From Alsobacter metallidurans (GTDB taxonomy: Bacteria > Pseudomonadota > Alphaproteobacteria > Rhizobiales > Beijerinckiaceae): DNA of 64,000 bases. The DNA is taken from positions 1,803,782-1,867,781 of the forward strand of contig NZ_BMES01000001.1 of NCBI RefSeq assembly GCF_014636935.1. Reading direction: 5' to 3'. Below, piece after piece: positions 60,363 through 64,000 of the stretch; the first letter of the stretch is position 1; every line of letters begins with the position of its first letter. The position numbers were made by a program, and so were the translations under genes. The notes under the pieces were generated by a model, which saw only the letters and a list, made by a program, of their open reading frames with translations, made no database searches and had not been told where the DNA came from.

Positions 60363-61081
60363 CACGCCCTCCTGAGGCCGCGGGTGAAATGCGCCTCGGC
60401 GCGCGACAGGCTCCAGCCGGACGCGGTGGAGATCACGAGGTAGAGCACGGCCGCCGCCATGAAGAACGTGAAGGGCTGGCGCGTGGAGCCGGCCGCGATC
60501 TGCGACTGGCGCAGGATCTCGACCAGGCCCGTCACCGAGATCAGCGCCGACTCCTTCAGCACCTGCTGCCAGACATTGCCGAGGCCGGGCAGCGCGAAGC
60601 GCAGCGTCAGCGGCACGACGATGCGGCGGAACCGCAGCAGCCGGGTCATCCCGGTCGCGGTGGCGGCCTCGAGCTCGCCGCGCGACACGGTGTTGTAGGC
60701 GCCCCGGAACACCTCGGTGAAATAGGCCCCCGACACCACCCCGATCGCCAGCGCGCCGGCCAGGAAGCCGGGCAGCGACACGAAGCCCTCCGCGCCGAAG
60801 AAGCGCCCGATCGGCGTCAGCACGGCGCTGGAGCCGAAATAGAAGAGGTAGATTACCAAGAGGTCCGGGATGCCGCGCAGCACGGTCGTGTAGGCGTCGG
60901 CGACGCCGCGCGCGAGGGCGCCGCCGCCGATCTTGGCCCAGGCGCCAAGCGTGCCGATCAGCGAGCCGAACACGAATCCCGTCAGCGCCACCGCGATCGT
61001 CATCGCGGCGGCCCTCAGCATGGCCGGCCCCCATCCTCCGGGGCCGAAGCCGAGCAGATCCATCGTGCCGACAGGGTTCAT
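60362..61081 (-). CDS. Amino-acid/opine ABC transporter permease (HisQ class)
   Basis: A 239-residue permease with the loop SRGELEAATATGMTRLLRFRRIVVPLTLRF and LPGLGNVWQQVLKESALISVTGLVEIL, as in HisQ/OccQ. Paired with the 59643 permease. Starts 11 bp after the binding-protein gene. Confidence 0.92.
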   Translation of the reverse strand: MNPVGTMDLLGFGPGGWGPAMLRAAAMTIAVALTGFVFGSLIGTLGAWAKIGGGALARGVADAYTTVLRGIPDLLVIYLFYFGSSAVLTPIGRFFGAEGFVSLPGFLAGALAIGVVSGAYFTEVFRGAYNTVSRGELEAATATGMTRLLRFRRIVVPLTLRFALPGLGNVWQQVLKESALISVTGLVEILRQSQIAAGSTRQPFTFFMAAAVLYLVISTASGWSLSRAEAHFTRGLRRA

Positions 61082-61091
61082 GCGCGATGCG

Positions 61092-61937
61092 TCAGGGCGT
61101 CGGCGTCAGGTCGATCTTGCTCCACTTGGTGGAGATCGTCTTGATCGTGCCGTCGGCGGCCGCCGCCTGGATGGCCTTGTCGAAGAGGACGCGCAGGTCC
61201 CCGTCGTCCTTGCGCACGCCCATCGCGACCTCGGTGGCGAGCGGCGGGCCCTTCAGCAGCGGTCCGGCGATGCGGATGTCCTCGTTGCCGGGCTTGTCGT
61301 GCAGCGTCGCCGCATAGACGGCGCTGTCGAAGCCGATGTCGATGCGGCCGGCCTTCAGGTCGAGGTCGCGGTCCTGCGAGGTCTTGTAGGTCCGCACCGT
61401 GACGTCGTCGCCGAAATTGGCCCGGATCAGCTGCTCGTGGCTGGTGGACTGCACCACGCCGACCGTCTTGCCCTTCAGCAGCTTGCGCATCTCGGCCATC
61501 ACGGGCGCGGCCTTGTCCTTGTCGTTCAGGTCGAGGCGCTGGCCGTCCATCGGCAGCGACGCGATCGAACCGTCCTTGCTGAGCGTGAAGGCCGCCGCCC
61601 CGCTGGCGTACGGGACCGTGAAGTCGATGATCTTCTTGCGCGCCTCGTTGATGCCGATCGACATCACCATGTCGAACTTGCCCGCCTGCAGGCTCGGCAC
61701 GATGCTGGTCCACTCGTTGGCGATCAGCTCGCACTGCACGTTGGCGCGCTTGCACAGGTCGGCCAGGAGGTCGACGTCCAGCCCCACGAGCTTGCCGTCC
61801 GCCGTGGTGGCGTTCCAGGGCGGAAACGCGCCCTCGATGCCGATGCGCACCTTGGACCAGTCCTTGGCGAGGGCAGGAACTGCGCCGGCGAGCAGCGTGG
61901 CCGCGAGAACGGCCGCGATCGAGGTCCTGAGCGTCAT
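61092..61937 (-). CDS. Polar amino-acid ABC transporter binding protein, first of the operon
   Basis: A 281-residue periplasmic protein with a signal peptide ending at ALA (residue 24). The mature protein has VRIGIEGAFPPWNATTADGKLVGLDVDLLADLCKRANVQC, the same layout as the protein at 58004 but clearly diverged. The start overlaps the M28-like gene stop as ATGA. It is the primary binder of this importer; the co-transcribed amidohydrolase and peptidase-like genes suggest an acylated or peptide-linked amino acid. Confidence 0.92.
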   Translation of the reverse strand: MTLRTSIAAVLAATLLAGAVPALAKDWSKVRIGIEGAFPPWNATTADGKLVGLDVDLLADLCKRANVQCELIANEWTSIVPSLQAGKFDMVMSIGINEARKKIIDFTVPYASGAAAFTLSKDGSIASLPMDGQRLDLNDKDKAAPVMAEMRKLLKGKTVGVVQSTSHEQLIRANFGDDVTVRTYKTSQDRDLDLKAGRIDIGFDSAVYAATLHDKPGNEDIRIAGPLLKGPPLATEVAMGVRKDDGDLRVLFDKAIQAAAADGTIKTISTKWSKIDLTPTP

Positions 61938-63652
61938 TGGGGGGCTCCACTCTGTGAAAGGGCTTGGGTCAGCGTCTCGGTCGCCAGGCCGATGGCGTGC
62001 AGGGCGCGGTTGCGGGCCGCGCGGGCCTCGACCTCGCGGAAGCGCCGCTCGTCCGAGCCGGGGTCAGCGTCCGCGAGGTCGCGCAGGGGCTGCAGCGACG
62101 GCCAGGGCGGCTGCGGCATGGCGGGATCGTGCCGGAAGCGCTCGCCGCTGGTGTAGTTAAGCGGCACCAGCGCGCGTGACGCCCGCATCAGGGCGGCGTC
62201 CAGCCGGCGCGCCTGCGCGTCGCCGGCCTCCAAGGCGGCCGCGTTGACCGCGGAGGCGGCGGCTTTCAGCGCCGCCGTCGCCTGCCGCAGGGCCTCGATG
62301 TCGAAGCCCTCGGCGCCGGCCGCGATTGCGTCAAGCTCCCGCGCCAGCGCGTCGGCCGTTTGCGTGTAGTCCAGCGGCAGAACCGGGTCGGCCTGCAGCG
62401 CCCACAGGCACCGCAGCGCGATGCGGGTGTCGCGCACGAGGTGGTCGGGGTCGATCTTGTCGGCGAGATCCTCCGGCGTGTGCCACCACCAGCCGAGCGC
62501 CACCAGCATCTTCACCGGCCCGGGCGGTTGGTGGCTGAGGCTGCCGAACATGGACGGCACGCCGACGCCCCAGAACGACTGGTCGGCGGCCCGGCCCTGT
62601 CGGCCACCCTTGTGAACCTGCCCGGTCTCGGCCGCGATGGCTTCCCGGGCGAGGCCGGTCAACTCGTCGATCACGCCCGCGTCGGTGAGCACCGTCGCGC
62701 CGATCGCGCCGGTGGAGTCGACGTTCACATGCGCCGCGCAGGAGCGCTCCAGCTCGATCCAGTTCTCGTCCGCGTACCAGGCCGAGCCCGAATACCGGCC
62801 ATGCGAATGGCCGGACCAAAAGCACACGCGCAGGCCTCGCCGCCAGTCGGCGCGGCGTTCGGCCAGCACCCGCGCGGCCTCCAGCATGGTGGCGTTGGCC
62901 GAGCCGTTGTCCATCACGCCGTAGTGCCAGGTGTCGTGGTGGCCGGAGAACAGCACAAAGGGGGCGTCCGCCCCCGCAGGCCCGTCCATGTCGCACACCA
63001 GCAACGGCGTCTTGCGCCAGCCGGTGTCCACCGCGCTCGTGATGGTGGCCACCACCGTCTCGCCCGCGAGGCAGCGCTGGCGCAGCGCCGCGCCGTCATC
63101 GCGCGACACGGTGACGACCGCCGTCCGCGGCAGCTTGGCGCGCGTGAGGTGCGAGGGGCTGCCCCACACGGGCGAGATGCACATCTCGTAGGTCTGCTCG
63201 GTGGGCGAGATGTGGATCTCGCCGATCGCCCCGGCCTCCGAGGCGTAGCGGGCCACGTCCTCCACCGCGATGCCGTCCACCAGCACGATCTTGCCGGCGA
63301 CATCCTTGCCGGCGATCTCGGCTTCCGAGCCTTCGCCCACATGCACGACCGCCGCCGTACGGCCACCCGGGCCCGTGGGATCCGACATCGAATGCGTGAT
63401 GCAGCGGATGGCGCGCCCGTCCACCGCCAGCGAGGCCGCGCCCGGAAGGCTGATATAGGCGTCGTGCGACAGGAGCCGGGTGCGAAAGCCGTAGCCCCGC
63501 ATCGTGTTTTCCAGGTAGCCGAAGCTCTCCAGCTCCTCGGGCGTGCCCGACAGCTTCACCCGCTTGGCGAATTCGGCGACGTGCGCCATCAGCCGGTCGC
63601 GATCCACCTCGGCCGCGACGGCGTCGAGCAGGCCGTTCACGGGCCCGCTCAC
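61934..63652 (-). CDS. M28-family-like metallopeptidase/aminoacylase with altered active-site motif
   Basis: A 572-residue protein: a PA-like insert around residues 85-170 (KIVLVDGIAVEDVARYASEAGAIG), then the M28 core. Metal-binding words are FSGHHDTWHYGVMDNGSA (about residue 237), HVNVDSTG and WWWHTPEDLADKID. The catalytic Glu-Glu of the usual WGAEE motif is absent: the position reads FWSGHSHGRYSGSAWY. Two of the protein's metal ligands and base therefore differ, or His residues replace them. Either a non-standard hydrolase or a non-catalytic binder. The GTG start at 63652 overlaps the amidohydrolase stop as GTGA, so the two are coupled; longer open sequence to the right belongs to that gene in another frame. 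Confidence 0.82.
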   Translation of the reverse strand: MSGPVNGLLDAVAAEVDRDRLMAHVAEFAKRVKLSGTPEELESFGYLENTMRGYGFRTRLLSHDAYISLPGAASLAVDGRAIRCITHSMSDPTGPGGRTAAVVHVGEGSEAEIAGKDVAGKIVLVDGIAVEDVARYASEAGAIGEIHISPTEQTYEMCISPVWGSPSHLTRAKLPRTAVVTVSRDDGAALRQRCLAGETVVATITSAVDTGWRKTPLLVCDMDGPAGADAPFVLFSGHHDTWHYGVMDNGSANATMLEAARVLAERRADWRRGLRVCFWSGHSHGRYSGSAWYADENWIELERSCAAHVNVDSTGAIGATVLTDAGVIDELTGLAREAIAAETGQVHKGGRQGRAADQSFWGVGVPSMFGSLSHQPPGPVKMLVALGWWWHTPEDLADKIDPDHLVRDTRIALRCLWALQADPVLPLDYTQTADALARELDAIAAGAEGFDIEALRQATAALKAAASAVNAAALEAGDAQARRLDAALMRASRALVPLNYTSGERFRHDPAMPQPPWPSLQPLRDLADADPGSDERRFREVEARAARNRALHAIGLATETLTQALSQSGAPQ

Positions 63653-64000
63653 TTGGCCGCCATGTCGAGCGGCGGCTCGACGTCCGGCGTGATCGGGTTG
63701 TCGAACGGGTTTTCGCGCCGGAACGCCTCGAACTCGTCGCGCGCGGCCTTCAGCAGCGCCGGGTCGGCGAGCACGTCCCGCGCCACGCCCGCCATGGCCT
63801 TGGCGGCCAGCGCCAGCCCCTTGTGGGCGGCCGGCGCGCGGCCCTGCGCGACGAGCTGCCAGGAATGGCCGGGCGTCCCCACCGCGTAGCAGGCGGCGCG
63901 GCACTGCACCGTGGGCGTCACCCAGCTGACGGTGCCGACGTCCGTGGAGCCGACGAAAAGGTCGGCCGTGAAATCGAGCGGATAGATCTCCTCGCTCAGC
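63649..64000 (-). CDS. M20-family amidohydrolase, AbgB-like (5' part off the window)
   Basis: The C-terminal 116 residues of an M20-type amidohydrolase are visible, continuing off the right edge. The fragment has STDVGTVSWVTPTVQCRAACYAVGTPGHSWQ and then KGLALAAKAMAGVARD, as in AbgB, the subunit that splits p-aminobenzoyl-glutamate and related N-acyl amino acids. Zinc-binding residues in the N-terminal part cannot be seen. The gene overlaps the M28-like gene by 4 bp (GTGA) and is the first visible gene of the operon; with it, the importer probably handles acylated amino acids or small amides. Confidence 0.85.
   Translation of the reverse strand, partial: LSEEIYPLDFTADLFVGSTDVGTVSWVTPTVQCRAACYAVGTPGHSWQLVAQGRAPAAHKGLALAAKAMAGVARDVLADPALLKAARDEFEAFRRENPFDNPITPDVEPPLDMAAK

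Overview
The window is 64 kb of GC-rich DNA (about two thirds G+C by eye) that looks chromosomal and comes from an alphaproteobacterium, most likely Hyphomicrobiales (the rhizobial/Bosea/Chelatococcus type of soil or root organism). The reasons are the GC-rich codon use, the density of ABC uptake operons, the rhizobial-type flavoenzymes, and GC-rich palindromic intergenic elements of the kind common in that order. The genus cannot be fixed from this sequence. There is no rRNA, tRNA, phage, IS element or CRISPR array that I could support. Almost everything is catabolic: eight ABC importer gene sets with their enzymes, packed into operons with 1-4 bp ATGA/GTGA/TGATG overlaps.

Left part (1-26.9 kb) is a sugar/polyol-phosphate region. 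It opens with a truncated 2-oxo-acid dehydrogenase E1 alpha gene behind a SAF-domain NAD(P) oxidoreductase (1-1884). An AfuABC/FbpABC-type importer operon follows (8303 to 2013), carrying a metallo-beta-lactamase hydrolase with beta-CASP-like features, SurE and an unknown protein. Next are ugpBAE with a glycerophosphodiester phosphodiesterase and a mannitol-dehydrogenase-family enzyme (14810 to 9183), then a HAD phosphatase, an idonate/polyol dehydrogenase, a SorC-type regulator and a xylulokinase-like kinase (14962-19293). The part ends with a second sugar importer operon (26243 to 19304) that begins with one calcineurin-like phosphodiesterase and ends with another plus an inositol-monophosphatase-family enzyme. 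Seven phosphoester hydrolases from six families sit around three importers. A recurring TTTGTGTCA/TTTGTGACA sequence lies in several of the intergenic regions. A cold-shock gene with its own promoter, leader and terminator (26742-27307) marks the boundary.

Middle part (27.4-53.2 kb) is an amino-acid-derivative region. Minus-strand genes run from 41877 to 27387: a GlpD-like flavoprotein, a dipeptide-type importer, a ProC-like reductase, a TMADH/DgcA-like flavoprotein, a D-2-hydroxyacid dehydrogenase, a polar amino-acid importer and a DAO flavoprotein. A LysR regulator (42020-42958) separates these from a plus-strand operon (43132-53229): an SDR, a three-part [2Fe-2S]/FAD/DAO dehydrogenase of the octopine-oxidase/HcnABC/hydroxyproline-dehydrogenase kind, a second dipeptide importer and a second DAO subunit. 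Together they look built to import and oxidise N-substituted amino acids (opines, betaines, N-methyl or hydroxy-prolines, or modified peptides). The exact substrate is not shown by the sequence.

Right part (53.2-64 kb) has two more polar amino-acid importers. One is coupled to an argininosuccinate-lyase-family enzyme (57604 to 53645). The other has two binding proteins and is coupled to an M28-like peptidase with an altered active-site motif and a truncated AbgB-like amidohydrolase (64000 to 58004). A 227-bp tandem duplication (53218-53665) lies between the convergent operons at 53.2-53.6 kb.
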